Assembly (NCBI RefSeq): GCF_003577475.1
Contig: NZ_QPEP01000005.1
Coordinates: forward strand, 62,001-126,000
Length of the DNA: 64,000 bases
Direction of reading: 5' to 3'
DNA from: Salinibius halmophilus
Lineage (GTDB): Bacteria > Pseudomonadota > Gammaproteobacteria > Pseudomonadales > Natronospirillaceae
Shown: positions 18,469 through 27,624 of the stretch, one piece after another
Layout of the letters: every line of letters starts with the position of its first letter
Position numbering within the stretch: the first letter of the stretch is position 1
Made by a program: the position numbers and the translations under genes
The notes under the pieces: model-generated
Seen by the model: the letters and a program-made list of their open reading frames with translations, nothing else
Database searches by the model: none
What the model was told of the DNA's origin: nothing

Positions 18469-19443
18469 TTATTGCTCTAGAGCCGCCATTAAGCGGTTCA
18501 GCTCGGCAAGCTGGTTATTGATGGATGCCAGCTCTTCACGGTCGCTATTGCTCAGTGACTCTTTGTTCATCAACACAGTGCGTTGCTTGAATAGCTCAAG
18601 TTGGCGGATAGGAAGAAGCTGAAGATCGCTAGAAGGCTTAAACGGTGCCCAATCTAGATTGGCCAACACTTCTAGCTCTTTCGGATCACCTGATTGGCCG
18701 AACTGCATAAAGAAGTTATATAGCTCGCTCTTAACCGATTCAGGCAGGTTTTTGCGCCAAACAATTGGATCAGAAGGGATCAGCGGTGAGCGCCAGATTT
18801 CGCGTAGATTTTCGTAACGCTCCGGGTTGCTTTCTTGGAAGCGGCGCAGACTTTCGGTGTTATTCGTGGCTACATCCACTTGTTTGTTGACCACGGCAAA
18901 CAAGTTCACTTCGTGGCTTGCGTTGACGGCGCGTTTAAAATCAGTGGCTTTGATGTCGTTCTGGGCGAAAACATAGTACGACGGCACCAAGAAGCCCGAA
19001 GTTGAGTTTGGATCACCATTACCGAATGCCAGCTCTTGGCGATTGTCGATGACATCTTGCAGATCATAGAGGTCGCTGTCTTTGTGAGTAACCAAAACTG
19101 ACCAGTAACCAGGGTTGCCGTTTAGGTCTACGGTTTGGGCAAAAATTTCACCACCTGCACGGTCGACCGCTTCCATGGCTGATTTGTTGCCAAACCAAGC
19201 GACGTCTACCTTATCAAAGCGCATGCCTTGGATGATGCCAGCGTAGTCAGGGGCAAAATAAGCATTGATTTCCATGCCTAGCTGATCGCTCATTTCATCC
19301 AAGAAAGGCTGCCAGATGGTGCTTAGATTTTGCTGAGACTCAGTTGAAATAATGCCAAAGTTCAACTCATCCATTGCCACAACAGATGCTGTTGCAAAAG
19401 ATAACGAAAGGCCAAGGCCTATTTTTTTTAGTGTGCCAATCAT
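18469..19443 (-). CDS. phnD: Phosphonate ABC transporter periplasmic binding protein PhnD
   Basis: The 324-residue protein starts with a signal peptide (MIGTLKKIGLGLSLSFATASVVA, cleavage near residue 23) and then the binding-protein fold with ELNFGIISTE. The segments DVAWFGNKSAMEA and GNGDPNSTSGFLVPSYY (about residues 77-89 and 137-153) carry the residues that hold phosphonate in the PhnD family. A GGAGT ribosome site precedes the ATG. It lies 15 bases after phnC. Confidence 0.95.
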   Translation of the reverse strand: MIGTLKKIGLGLSLSFATASVVAMDELNFGIISTESQQNLSTIWQPFLDEMSDQLGMEINAYFAPDYAGIIQGMRFDKVDVAWFGNKSAMEAVDRAGGEIFAQTVDLNGNPGYWSVLVTHKDSDLYDLQDVIDNRQELAFGNGDPNSTSGFLVPSYYVFAQNDIKATDFKRAVNASHEVNLFAVVNKQVDVATNNTESLRRFQESNPERYENLREIWRSPLIPSDPIVWRKNLPESVKSELYNFFMQFGQSGDPKELEVLANLDWAPFKPSSDLQLLPIRQLELFKQRTVLMNKESLSNSDREELASINNQLAELNRLMAALEQ

Positions 19444-19458
19444 AGTGGACTCCGTTTA

Positions 19459-20274
19459 TTAGGAAAAAGATGCCTGAAGGCGAGGGTCGGGAATGAAACT
19501 TGTTTTTTCTGGTGTGTTCTCGGCGCTGTATAAGCGTGAAAGCACTTGTTCGGTGAGGCCCTGTGAGCTGCCCTGATAGAAGACTTCACCTTGGCGCAAG
19601 CCAACAATTTCTTGGCAATACTGTTTGGCGTAGTCCACTTGGTGTAGGGTCACGATCACAGGAATCTGAAATTCTTCGCTGATTTCGCTAAGCAGCGTCA
19701 TCACGGTTTTAGACGACTCGGGGTCGAGTGATGCAATCGGCTCATCGGCTAAGATAATCTTGGCCTTTTGCATCAGTGAGCGGGCGATGGCGACGCGTTG
19801 CTGCTGTCCGCCAGATAGCGTACCTACCCGTTGGCGAGCAAAGTCAGCCATGCCCACACGTGCTAAGGCAGCCAGTGCCTCTTGTTTTTGCACTAGGGTG
19901 AAGTTGCCGGTTAGGGTGCGCCACTTTGGTGTGTGATGCAGGGCACCGATTAACACATTGGTGAGTACGTCTAAGCGGTTTACGAGATTGAACTGCTGAA
20001 AAATATAACCAGTGTGGGCGCGCACTTGGCGAATCTCGCGGCTGAGTTTGCCGTTTTGCTGCACTAGCTTGCCCATTACCTCAATGCGGTTAGGGTGTGC
20101 TTTGCTGGCGCAAGTTAGCCCTGATAAATGGCGTAATAATGTTGATTTTCCTGAGCCCGAAGGGCCAAGCAGTGCGGTGAGCTGGCCGTGTTCAACGGTT
20201 AGGTCGATACCACGCAAGGCAAACTTATTGCCAAACTGCTTGCTAACATTTTCAAGGGATACCACGGTTGTCAT
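19459..20274 (-). CDS. phnC: Phosphonate ABC transporter ATP-binding protein PhnC
   Basis: This is the cytoplasmic ATPase of PhnCDE. It has Walker [15 protein letters not shown], signature LSGGQQQRVAIARSL and Walker B IILADEPIASLD. I start it at the ATG at 20274 (MTTVVSLENVS), preceded by a TAAGG site, giving 271 residues (E. coli 262). The frame continues upstream without conserved sequence. It is the first gene of the phn operon. A candidate promoter overlapped by a PhnF-like operator lies about 150 bases upstream. Confidence 0.95.
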   Translation of the reverse strand: MTTVVSLENVSKQFGNKFALRGIDLTVEHGQLTALLGPSGSGKSTLLRHLSGLTCASKAHPNRIEVMGKLVQQNGKLSREIRQVRAHTGYIFQQFNLVNRLDVLTNVLIGALHHTPKWRTLTGNFTLVQKQEALAALARVGMADFARQRVGTLSGGQQQRVAIARSLMQKAKIILADEPIASLDPESSKTVMTLLSEISEEFQIPVIVTLHQVDYAKQYCQEIVGLRQGEVFYQGSSQGLTEQVLSRLYSAENTPEKTSFIPDPRLQASFS

Positions 20275-20420
20275 GAGCCTTACCCAATTCGTCTGGATTT
20301 GCGGTAAAGGTGACAACTTGGTGTGTCGAACAGATGACGAGTTTTACACAGAATTATGACGGGCTTTGCGCCCTTGAACTTGGTCTAAGGCAGCAAGCAA
20401 GCAACACAGAGCAGAGTGTT

Positions 20421-20449
20421 TGATTATTGAGCTAACTTGTCTAGATCAA
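20421..20449 (-). promoter_or_regulatory. Candidate phn operon promoter with PhnF-like operator
   Basis: On the minus strand TTGATC (20449-20444) and TAATCA (20426-20421) are spaced by 17 bases. The -35 overlaps TGTCTAGATC (plus strand 20438-20447), an 8/10 match to the perfect palindrome before phnF. A single CTGTCA, one half of a Pho-box repeat, lies just upstream (about 20470-20475). This is too little to claim PhoB control. The 20275-20487 region holds no gene that I can support. Confidence 0.5.
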
Positions 20450-20487
20450 TATTTCTATAAAAATTCATTTTGACAGCAGTTGAGGGG

Positions 20488-21126
20488 CTAGCGCTTTTGC
20501 ATCAAAGCAACATCTTTCGCTGGTGTGTGCATGAACCAACCATATCTTTTAGCTAAAAACTGCAAGGTTTCCTGCTTATAGAACACTACATGGGTGGGGT
20601 CGCGCCGATAGTGCCAGTTAGCAAACTTAGCATCATCTGTTTGCCAGCAGGTCATAATGGCGAGCCAAGCACCGGGCTTTAGCAGTTGATCTAATTTGGC
20701 AAATTCTTGTGCGGGCTGGTGGAAGTGCTCAGCTACTTCAGTGCAAGTAATAAAGTCATAGCGCTCATTAAGCACGCTGGCATCGGGATGAAAAAACGGG
20801 TCGTATAGCGCGACTTGATGGCCAAGCTCAGACATCATTTTTGCCAGCAATGGGCCCGGGCCACAGCCATAATCGAGGCCGCTTGAGTGAGGCCTAAGCG
20901 TGCTATGCAGTGGCTCAGCAAGCTTAGCAAGAAATTTGCGGTAGCCAGCAGACTGAGTATCGTTGTTATGTTGCTGATACTCACTTAACTCTTCGTCGCT
21001 CGTCGGCAGGCTCTCTGGCGCCAGGAAAGTGGCCATACAGTTCTGGCAGCGCAAGTAATCCTTATTTGATATGCGTTGAAACAAATGGGTGTTAGTGCTG
21101 CGGCAAACAGGGCAGTGAGACGTCAT
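20488..21126 (-). CDS. Class I SAM-dependent methyltransferase with N-terminal zinc-ribbon
   Basis: The N-terminus carries four cysteines in two CxxC pairs (CPVC at 5-8, CQNC near 29-32), a zinc-ribbon-like start. A Rossmann methyltransferase follows with motif I LDYGCGPGPLLAKM and motif IV region FITCTEVAEHFHQP. The architecture is that of Methyltransf_23-type proteins of unknown substrate. It lies upstream of the phn promoter on the same strand, so it is unlikely to be part of the phn operon. Length is 212. Confidence 0.82.
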   Translation of the reverse strand: MTSHCPVCRSTNTHLFQRISNKDYLRCQNCMATFLAPESLPTSDEELSEYQQHNNDTQSAGYRKFLAKLAEPLHSTLRPHSSGLDYGCGPGPLLAKMMSELGHQVALYDPFFHPDASVLNERYDFITCTEVAEHFHQPAQEFAKLDQLLKPGAWLAIMTCWQTDDAKFANWHYRRDPTHVVFYKQETLQFLAKRYGWFMHTPAKDVALMQKR

Positions 21127-21225
21127 GGGAATGTTAATGATTACCCTTAGTTAATGATTATATATGGTTTGGCTTTAAATCAGACTGCTGTCTAAACTTG
21201 CTCAAGACTTGTATGAGGATATGCC

Positions 21226-22401
21226 ATGGTTAACCTATTTCGTCGCAAGGTAGTAGACAACATTGAAGCAGCGCCAAGTATACCAGATTTTTTTAAAGGG
21301 CTAGTGCGCCATCAACCCATTTATGTATTCGACCATGCTGGGCAGACCTTGCACACAGGTACATCAGTGCTGGCATCTTCAGACATTGAGAAAATAAAAT
21401 CCTCACTGGGTACTAGCGATAGACTTTCGCTGGGTGCGGCAAGGGAAGTCATTGTCAGTCAATTATCTCTGGCGGATCAAACCTTCTATTTAGCCAATGT
21501 GGTCGATCAACTGCCAGACCCAGATGGCACTGAAGCAAAAGCAATATATGAAGCCCTTAACCGCTCGATGGCAGTGATTGAATTTGAGCCGGACGGAACG
21601 ATCATTCGCGCCAACGAAAACTTTTTACAGACGGTTGGCTATCGTCTGCAGGAGATCCAAGGAAAACATCACCGGATGTTTTGTACACCAGAGTTTTATC
21701 AAGAAAATCCAAGGTTTTGGCAACAGCTCGCCAGTGGTGATATTTCAGGTGGAAAGTTTAAACGCATTAATTCCTCGGGCGAGGAAGTGTGGATTGAAGC
21801 GACTTACAATCCGCTTTACGACGCTCAAGGCGAGGTATACAAGATCATAAAGTTTGCCAGCAATATTACGCCACGCATTGAGTTGGCTGCACAAGCTGCG
21901 GCGATGGCCACCGAATCATCCGTTGAAACGCGCCAGATTACTGACAATGCGGCCACCGTACTGCAAGATGCTATGCGCACTGCGCAAGATATTAATCAGC
22001 GGGTATTGCAAGCAACCGAGCTGGGCAGTCAGCTCGGCGAGCAAGCGCAAAGCATTAGTAAGATTGTTAGCACAATCCAGAGCATTGCTGAACAAACCAA
22101 CTTGCTCGCTCTAAATGCTGCCATCGAAGCGGCAAGGGCTGGCGAGAGTGGTAGGGGGTTTGCTGTGGTAGCCGACGAGGTGCGCAATCTTGCCGGTAAT
22201 ACAGCGGAAGCGACGAAAGAAATTTCTGGTGTGGTAGAGCGCAATAGTGCCCTGATCGAACAAATTGAATCGCAACTATCGGGCGCGTCGTCCGTGGCGA
22301 GTCAAGGCCAGGATAAAGTGGCTGAGGTGGCAAGCGGTTTGGAAGAAGTGTCTAAGGGGATTGCCAACTTAGCCAAGCTTGTTGGTGACCTGAACCGCTA
22401 G
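21226..22401 (+). CDS. Soluble PAS-domain methyl-accepting chemotaxis protein
   Basis: The 391-residue protein has no membrane segment. A degenerate N-terminal region (about 1-105, possibly a vestigial PAS) precedes a clear PAS domain (about 110-230; [41 protein letters not shown]). A coiled-coil signalling domain follows with the hairpin tip [18 protein letters not shown] and [15 protein letters not shown]. This is a cytosolic receptor that would sense an internal cue (redox or oxygen if it binds flavin or haem, as in Aer/BdlA relatives) and signal to CheA/CheW. The signalling domain is short, ending soon after the descending helix, with no CheB/CheR tether peptide. Confidence 0.92.
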   Translation: MVNLFRRKVVDNIEAAPSIPDFFKGLVRHQPIYVFDHAGQTLHTGTSVLASSDIEKIKSSLGTSDRLSLGAAREVIVSQLSLADQTFYLANVVDQLPDPDGTEAKAIYEALNRSMAVIEFEPDGTIIRANENFLQTVGYRLQEIQGKHHRMFCTPEFYQENPRFWQQLASGDISGGKFKRINSSGEEVWIEATYNPLYDAQGEVYKIIKFASNITPRIELAAQAAAMATESSVETRQITDNAATVLQDAMRTAQDINQRVLQATELGSQLGEQAQSISKIVSTIQSIAEQTNLLALNAAIEAARAGESGRGFAVVADEVRNLAGNTAEATKEISGVVERNSALIEQIESQLSGASSVASQGQDKVAEVASGLEEVSKGIANLAKLVGDLNR

Positions 22402-22478
22402 CCATTACTAATTGGCAAAGTCATTTTTAGTCAAACTCAGGTAGCTTTGGGCAACTTATCAAAGAAGGGCAGTGAATC

Positions 22479-24158
22479 ATGGCAAATGAACGCAAGTTCT
22501 CGTCGAAAGTGGTAGATGGCATTGAACAAGCACCTGCTAGGGCAATGCTACGCGCGACTGGGTTTGACAAGGCTGACTTCAGCAAGCCCCAAATTGGCGT
22601 GGCATCATTGTGGAGTATGGTCACGCCGTGCAACATGCACATTAATACCCTGGCTGATCAGGCAGTGATTGGCGCCGACAATGCAGGTGCCAAAGGTGTT
22701 TTGTTTAATACCATTACCATTTCTGATGGCATCGCCAATGGCACCATTGGTATGAAGTACTCGCTGGTTTCACGCGAGGTGATTGCTGATTCGATTGAAA
22801 CAGTTGTTGGTTGTCAGGGGTTTGATGGCCTAGTCACCATTGGCGGCTGCGATAAAAATATGCCTGGCTGTGTGATGGCCATGGCTCGCCTAGATCGCCC
22901 GTCGGTATTTGTTTATGGCGGCACCATTCGCCCAGGTAAAAACCGCACTGATATCGTTTCAGTGTTTGAAGCGGTGGGCAAGCATGCCAAAGGCGAGTAC
23001 GACCTGATCGATGTTGAGCAAATCGAAGAAACAGCGATTCCTGGTCCAGGCTCTTGTGGTGGCATGTACACTGCTAACACCATGGCGTCGGCGATTGAAG
23101 CACTTGGCTTAAGCTTACCTGGTAGCTCGGCGATGGAAGCTGAGTCGCCTGAGAAGTTAGAAGATTGCCGTCGTGCTAGTGCTGCGGTGAAAATGTTGCT
23201 CGAACAAGACATTCGCCCAAGCCATATCCTTACCCGCAAAGCATTCGAAAATGCTATCACGGTAATCATTGCGCTAGGTGGTTCAACTAACGCCGTGCTG
23301 CATATGCTAGCCTTGGCAAACATCGTCAATGTGCCACTATCGCTCGATGATTTTACCGAGATTGGCCAGCGTGTGCCCGTGTTGTCCGACCTGCGCCCAA
23401 GTGGCAAGTACTTGATGTCGGAGTTGATTGAAATTGGTGGCATTCAGCCGCTAATGAAGCGCTTGTTAAATAAAGGTCTTCTGCATGGCGATTGCCTAAC
23501 GGTAACTGGGAAAACCTTGGCCGAAAACCTTGCAGAGGTAGAAGACTACCCAGCCGATCAGCAAATTATTCGCGATTTTGACAACCCAGTTAAAGCTACC
23601 AGTCACCTCGTGGTGCTAAAAGGTAACTTGTCTCCAACAGGTGCCGTAGCAAAGATTTCGGGCAAAGAAGGGCTGGCGTTTACCGGCAGTGCGCGGGTAT
23701 TTCATTCCGAGGAGGAAGCACTGGCAGCCATCTTGGATGGCACTGTAGTGAAAGGGGATGTAATCGTTATTCGCTACGAAGGACCAAAAGGTGGCCCTGG
23801 TATGCGGGAAATGCTGAGCCCTACCTCTGCCGTGATGGGTAAAGGGCTAGGCAATGACGTTGCCTTGATTACCGATGGCCGATTCTCTGGTGGTAGCCAT
23901 GGTTTTGTGGTTGGTCACGTAACGCCAGAAGCGATGGATGGCGGGCCTATCGCTGTCGTGGAAAATGGCGATACCATCAGCATTGATGCGCAGTCGATGG
24001 AAATTAAGTTGCACATTAGTGATGAAGAATTAGCTCAACGCTTAAGCCAATGGCAAAAACCTGAACCGAGATACCGCCGTGGCGTTTTGGCTAAGTTTGC
24101 TGCCAACGTAACTTCTGCTGCCGAAGGTGCGTTAACGGATGTAGATTTAGACTTATGA
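22479..24158 (+). CDS. ilvD: Dihydroxy-acid dehydratase
   Basis: IlvD dehydrates dihydroxy acids in valine, leucine and isoleucine synthesis using an Fe-S cluster. Cysteines likely to bind the cluster lie in [20 protein letters not shown] and [14 protein letters not shown]. The C-terminal [13 protein letters not shown] is diagnostic. At 559 residues it belongs to the shorter, plant/actinobacterial-like group, usually [2Fe-2S], rather than the 616-residue E. coli type. It stands alone, outside any ilv operon. Its stop overlaps the stop of the convergent PAP2 gene by six bases. Confidence 0.95.
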   Translation: MANERKFSSKVVDGIEQAPARAMLRATGFDKADFSKPQIGVASLWSMVTPCNMHINTLADQAVIGADNAGAKGVLFNTITISDGIANGTIGMKYSLVSREVIADSIETVVGCQGFDGLVTIGGCDKNMPGCVMAMARLDRPSVFVYGGTIRPGKNRTDIVSVFEAVGKHAKGEYDLIDVEQIEETAIPGPGSCGGMYTANTMASAIEALGLSLPGSSAMEAESPEKLEDCRRASAAVKMLLEQDIRPSHILTRKAFENAITVIIALGGSTNAVLHMLALANIVNVPLSLDDFTEIGQRVPVLSDLRPSGKYLMSELIEIGGIQPLMKRLLNKGLLHGDCLTVTGKTLAENLAEVEDYPADQQIIRDFDNPVKATSHLVVLKGNLSPTGAVAKISGKEGLAFTGSARVFHSEEEALAAILDGTVVKGDVIVIRYEGPKGGPGMREMLSPTSAVMGKGLGNDVALITDGRFSGGSHGFVVGHVTPEAMDGGPIAVVENGDTISIDAQSMEIKLHISDEELAQRLSQWQKPEPRYRRGVLAKFAANVTSAAEGALTDVDLDL

Positions 24159-24938
24159 TGATCGCTTGGCGGCTGACATAGTTAGCCGCCAATCTATACC
24201 AAAACTTCGCAATCCCCACGATATTAACATCAGTATCAAAAGGTTCGTGGCTAACCAAGTGTCTACCTCTGCATGGCTTACACCGAGTATTAAGAAACTA
24301 CAGCCAATAAATAACCAGTGAATCGCAAGCGGTAGCCAATAACTCACTTGCTTAGTAAGCTTTATTTGCTCGCCTAGGCGAATGGCCAGCAAGGCGACCA
24401 ATGCGCCAATGCCTGCACCTACCACGACATCGGCTGGCCAGTGTGCACCAACCATTACTCGCGATACAATCACCACGCCAGCTACTGCTAATAGCGCTCG
24501 TGATGCTTGCACATAGCGAAGCAAAAACACAGCCATGCCAGCAGTAGAAATTGAGTGACCCGAAGGAAACGCCCCCGCAAGCAAAGTAGGCCCATTAATA
24601 AAGATGTTATTTGATCCAAGAGCAAAGGCAGGTCGTGCCACATCGAACCAACTTTTGAGCAGGTCGGTAAGTAATAACGAAACGATGGCAAAAATAAGCG
24701 CGGGCAGTAGGATTTTTGGCTTGTATACACCAATCCAAGCGATAAATAATACATGGGTCGCACTATCACCTAACAGGGTTAGTACATCTAACAATGCACT
24801 TGGCAGCAGACTCGCGGGTGTATTAATTAGGTAGAAAAGCCAAGTGTTGATCCAATCAATACGCAGTAGTTGCCCCAACACAATGGCTGCGATTGCTATA
24901 GTAAAGACTCTATTTTCAATGTTTGACCAGACTAACAT
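24153..24938 (-). CDS. PAP2-family membrane phosphatase
   Basis: The 261-residue membrane protein shows all three phosphatase motifs of the type 2 phosphatidic-acid phosphatase superfamily: KSWFDVARP (K-X6-RP), PSGHS, and [13 protein letters not shown] (SR-X5-H-X3-D). There are about seven hydrophobic helices. Likely substrates are lipid phosphates or undecaprenyl pyrophosphate, acting at the periplasmic face. The ATG at 24938 and its GAGGTG ribosome site lie inside the 3' arm of a perfect 13-bp hairpin, so translation may be conditional. It follows the CIA30 gene on the same strand. Confidence 0.88.
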   Translation of the reverse strand: MLVWSNIENRVFTIAIAAIVLGQLLRIDWINTWLFYLINTPASLLPSALLDVLTLLGDSATHVLFIAWIGVYKPKILLPALIFAIVSLLLTDLLKSWFDVARPAFALGSNNIFINGPTLLAGAFPSGHSISTAGMAVFLLRYVQASRALLAVAGVVIVSRVMVGAHWPADVVVGAGIGALVALLAIRLGEQIKLTKQVSYWLPLAIHWLFIGCSFLILGVSHAEVDTWLATNLLILMLISWGLRSFGIDWRLTMSAAKRSS

Positions 24939-24968
24939 GCTTCACCTCCACAATAGAGGTGAAGCATG
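24936..24968 (-). promoter_or_regulatory. Hairpin sequestering the PAP2 ribosome site and start codon
   Basis: On the minus strand CATGCTTCACCTC pairs perfectly with GAGGTGAAGCATG across a 7-base loop. The 3' arm contains the Shine-Dalgarno (GAGGTG) and the AUG itself. No T-run follows, so it is a poor terminator. It lies 18 bases after the CIA30 gene stop. Confidence 0.75.
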
Positions 24969-24986
24969 CGATAACATTGTGACGGT

Positions 24987-25484
24987 CTAATTAAGCGCTG
25001 ATATTTGCTTTAAATCGAGCTGAAACGGTCCTGTTTGTTTGTCGGTAATAAAAATACTGATCACTTGTGTGCGGTTAAAGTCAATCGTTGGGTAGTCGCT
25101 GAAGGTTAAGCCGCGAAAGGTGAGATAAAAATCCTCTGGGCGTAAGGTCACGCTTGTCCATTCGTTTGCTGTGGTAGGGAAGTCAGCTGCGTAGCTGGCG
25201 CGCCCGATGTTTTGATCGGTTTGCACACGCAGCTGATATTGTCGGCCATCGCCACGGACTTCAAGTTCTAAACCGTTAATTGGATCATTGGCGTTCACCC
25301 GTATCATCTTCCTCGCTGAGGCAAAGCCGCCATTGTTTTCCAAAGATAAATAGCCAGAAAAGCGAATGTAGTCATCAATCGCTTCAATGCCACTGCTCGA
25401 GCGCCCGCCCATCACGGTGTCGTTAACAATTTGCCAAGCACTAGTGTGCGCAGAAAGGAGAAGTAGCATAAGCAAATGTTTCAT
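24987..25484 (-). CDS. CIA30-family protein, secreted
   Basis: A short signal peptide (MKHLLMLLLLSAHTSA) is followed by WQIVNDTVMGGRS, the opening signature of the CIA30 domain (named for complex I intermediate-associated protein 30). The rest is a beta-rich domain with FSGYLSLENNGGFAS and WTSVTLRPEDF, also typical. Length is 165. The bacterial role of this domain is not established. The gene follows trpA by 79 bases on the same strand, and a two-part hairpin ends directly before its ATG. Confidence 0.85.
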   Translation of the reverse strand: MKHLLMLLLLSAHTSAWQIVNDTVMGGRSSSGIEAIDDYIRFSGYLSLENNGGFASARKMIRVNANDPINGLELEVRGDGRQYQLRVQTDQNIGRASYAADFPTTANEWTSVTLRPEDFYLTFRGLTFSDYPTIDFNRTQVISIFITDKQTGPFQLDLKQISALN

Positions 25485-25486
25485 AT

Positions 25487-25535
25487 CCCATCACACAGAT
25501 CATCAAGTTTACCGTTAACGATACGGTGTGATGGG
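25487..25535 (-). other. Hairpin immediately upstream of the CIA30 gene
   Basis: CCCATCACAC (25487-25496) and GTGTGATGGG (25526-25535) are inverted repeats enclosing a smaller ACCGT/ACGGT stem. The two structures share two bases. The 3' arm on the minus strand ends two bases before the CIA30 start codon. There is no T-run. It could be a trpBA 3'-end structure or a translational element. Confidence 0.55.
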
Positions 25536-25563
25536 CGAATCAGGTTGCTAGTTAAGCTGAACG

Positions 25564-26328
25564 TTAGGCAAGCTCAGAATCAACCAACAGCTGCTTCATA
25601 TTTGCTGCAGCGGTATCACTGCCAAGGTCGCGCTGCCATTCAATGTAGCGCGAGCAAAATGCTGCAACTTCAGCAACCCCAGTCAGGTCCTTTAAGTCAT
25701 CGGCACTGCGAACACCAAAGCCAATTGAGAGAGGCAGGTCGGTGTGTTGACGAATGCGCTTTACATAAGCTTTAAAGTCATCACCCCATTGAGTTTGTTT
25801 GCCGGTCACCCCCATACGAGATACCACATACACCATACCTCGTGCGCTCTTGGCTATACGTGCCACACGTTCATCCGATGTATTGGGTGTGACCAAGAGA
25901 ATTGGTGCTAAACCTAGCTCGTCAAGAAGCGGCATGTATTGCTCATACTCTTCCACTGGCATATCCGGGATGATCATACCTTTAAAACCAGCGGCTGCTG
26001 CATCACGGAAAAGCTGCTCTAATCCATAGCGATACAATGGGTTTAGGTAGCTCATCAAAATAAAGGTCGCGTCAGGATGCTTGCTGCTGACTGTTTTACA
26101 AAGCTTTAAGGTTTCGCGTACTGAGCCCCCGGTTTTAAGCGCTTCGTGACAGGCATTGGCAATGGTGTGGCCATCTGCTACCGGATCACTGAACGGCACT
26201 TGCAGTTCAATCATTTTAACACCAGATGCGACTAAACCGTCGATGGCGTGCTCATTGGCATCTAGGCTCGGGAAACCAACAATGGCATGCGACATTACTT
26301 GTAGTTTGTCATTTTGCTTGGGAAACAT
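25564..26328 (-). CDS. trpA: Atypical tryptophan synthase alpha chain
   Basis: The alpha subunit cleaves indole-3-glycerol phosphate to indole for the beta subunit. The catalytic pair is present as E41 (MIELQVPFSDP) and D52 (VADG), equivalent to E49 and D60 of E. coli. The loop YVVSRMGVTG is recognisable. Several conserved positions deviate: LGIPFSDP is LQVPFSDP, ADGPTI is ADGHTI, and the phosphate-binding GS near the C-terminus is replaced by C225-S226 in VAAFCSRYIEW. The N-terminus is about eight residues short. Its ribosome site AAAGGAG overlaps the end of trpB, three bases upstream. It is clearly TrpA family, but full activity is uncertain. Confidence 0.88.
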   Translation of the reverse strand: MFPKQNDKLQVMSHAIVGFPSLDANEHAIDGLVASGVKMIELQVPFSDPVADGHTIANACHEALKTGGSVRETLKLCKTVSSKHPDATFILMSYLNPLYRYGLEQLFRDAAAAGFKGMIIPDMPVEEYEQYMPLLDELGLAPILLVTPNTSDERVARIAKSARGMVYVVSRMGVTGKQTQWGDDFKAYVKRIRQHTDLPLSIGFGVRSADDLKDLTGVAEVAAFCSRYIEWQRDLGSDTAAANMKQLLVDSELA

Positions 26329-26331
26329 TGC

Positions 26332-27591
26332 TTATTCTCCTTTTTTTGCCGCATCGAGTTCGCGAGCGCGATCTGCTTCACGTTGCAAGAACTCAGTCCA
26401 CTCTGGCTGTGGGAATGCTTTGGCAATATTGAAGATATCTTTATCACCACGGCCACTTAGATTAATGATCACGTGTTGGTCTGGACGCATGGTTTTTGCT
26501 CGCTTAAAACCACCAGCTAAACCATGTGAGCTCTCGAGTGCAGGGATGATACCTTCGGTTTTCATCAACAGACTAAATGCTTCGGTGACTTCTTTATCGG
26601 AAGCGGCTTCAGGTACTACTCGCCCGGTTTGCGATAAGTGCGCCAGAATCGGTGACACACCAACATAGTCCAAACCTGCTGCAATAGAGTGCGTATCGCC
26701 AAGCTGGCCATCGTCGTTTTGTAAGAACAAGGTTTTATAGCCTTGCGCAATACCTGGCTCACCAGTATTCGCCATCATGCGCACTGAGTGCTCGCCGTCT
26801 TTCAGGCTTAAACCACCGGCTTCCACGCCGACTAGTTTCACTTCTTCATCTTCTAAGAATGCACCAAAGGCGCCCATTGCATTAGAACCACCACCCACAC
26901 AGGCAACGACCTCGTCCGGTAAACGGCCGATTTGTGCCAGCGCTTGTTCTTTCATTTCAATGGAAATCACACTTTGGAAGTAGCTTACTAGTTCCGGGAA
27001 AGGCGCAGGACCACAGGCCGTACCCAGTACATAGTGGGTGTCTTCCACCGACGCCGCCCAGTCGCGTAACGCTTCGTCTAACGCTTCTTTTAAGGTACGG
27101 TTGCCGGTTTCAACCCCTACTACTTCAGAACCTAGCTGGCGCATCCAGAATACATTGGAATATTGGCGCTCAATGTCATCAGCACCCATGTAGATGGTTG
27201 CCTGAAGGCCCAAACGGGCTGCCATAATGGCGGTTGCAAGACCGTGCTGACCAGCACCGGTTTCGGCAATAACGCGCTTTTTACCCATGCGTTGAACCAA
27301 TAAACCTTGGCCAAGCACGTTGTTTACCTTGTGTGCGCCAGAGTGGTTGAGATCTTCACGCTTGAGCCAAATTTGCGCACCACCTAGTTCTTTCGATAAC
27401 CGGCGCAGAGGGGTTAGAGGGGTCGGGCGGCCGCTAAATTCTTGGCAAAGGCCCACATATTCTTGCCAAAAGCTTGGATCGTCGCGCAGTTGTTCAAACA
27501 TTTCTTCCAGCTCGGTAAGGGCTGGTAGCAGAATTTCTGGCACATAACGGCCACCAAATTCGCCAAAGTAACCTTTATCGCTGCGGATCAT
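26332..27591 (-). CDS. trpB: Tryptophan synthase beta chain
   Basis: TrpB condenses indole with serine to tryptophan using PLP. The PLP lysine is K88 in LNHSGAHKVNN, and GAGQHG, GGGSNAMG and SGRGDKD are intact. At 419 residues it is about 20 longer than E. coli TrpB, with a charged C-terminal extension after AFPQPEW. No trpE, G, D, C or F gene is adjacent. The pair trpBA stands alone, divergent from a TetR-type regulator. AGAGG precedes the start by eight bases. Confidence 0.95.
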   Translation of the reverse strand: MIRSDKGYFGEFGGRYVPEILLPALTELEEMFEQLRDDPSFWQEYVGLCQEFSGRPTPLTPLRRLSKELGGAQIWLKREDLNHSGAHKVNNVLGQGLLVQRMGKKRVIAETGAGQHGLATAIMAARLGLQATIYMGADDIERQYSNVFWMRQLGSEVVGVETGNRTLKEALDEALRDWAASVEDTHYVLGTACGPAPFPELVSYFQSVISIEMKEQALAQIGRLPDEVVACVGGGSNAMGAFGAFLEDEEVKLVGVEAGGLSLKDGEHSVRMMANTGEPGIAQGYKTLFLQNDDGQLGDTHSIAAGLDYVGVSPILAHLSQTGRVVPEAASDKEVTEAFSLLMKTEGIIPALESSHGLAGGFKRAKTMRPDQHVIINLSGRGDKDIFNIAKAFPQPEWTEFLQREADRARELDAAKKGE

Positions 27592-27624
27592 GGTTTATTC
27601 CTCTTTATTTTTGGCGTGACATTA

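Noticed and set aside
20450-20480. Pho box upstream of phnC
   Set aside because: Only one CTGTCA half is present; the second direct repeat at the proper spacing is missing.
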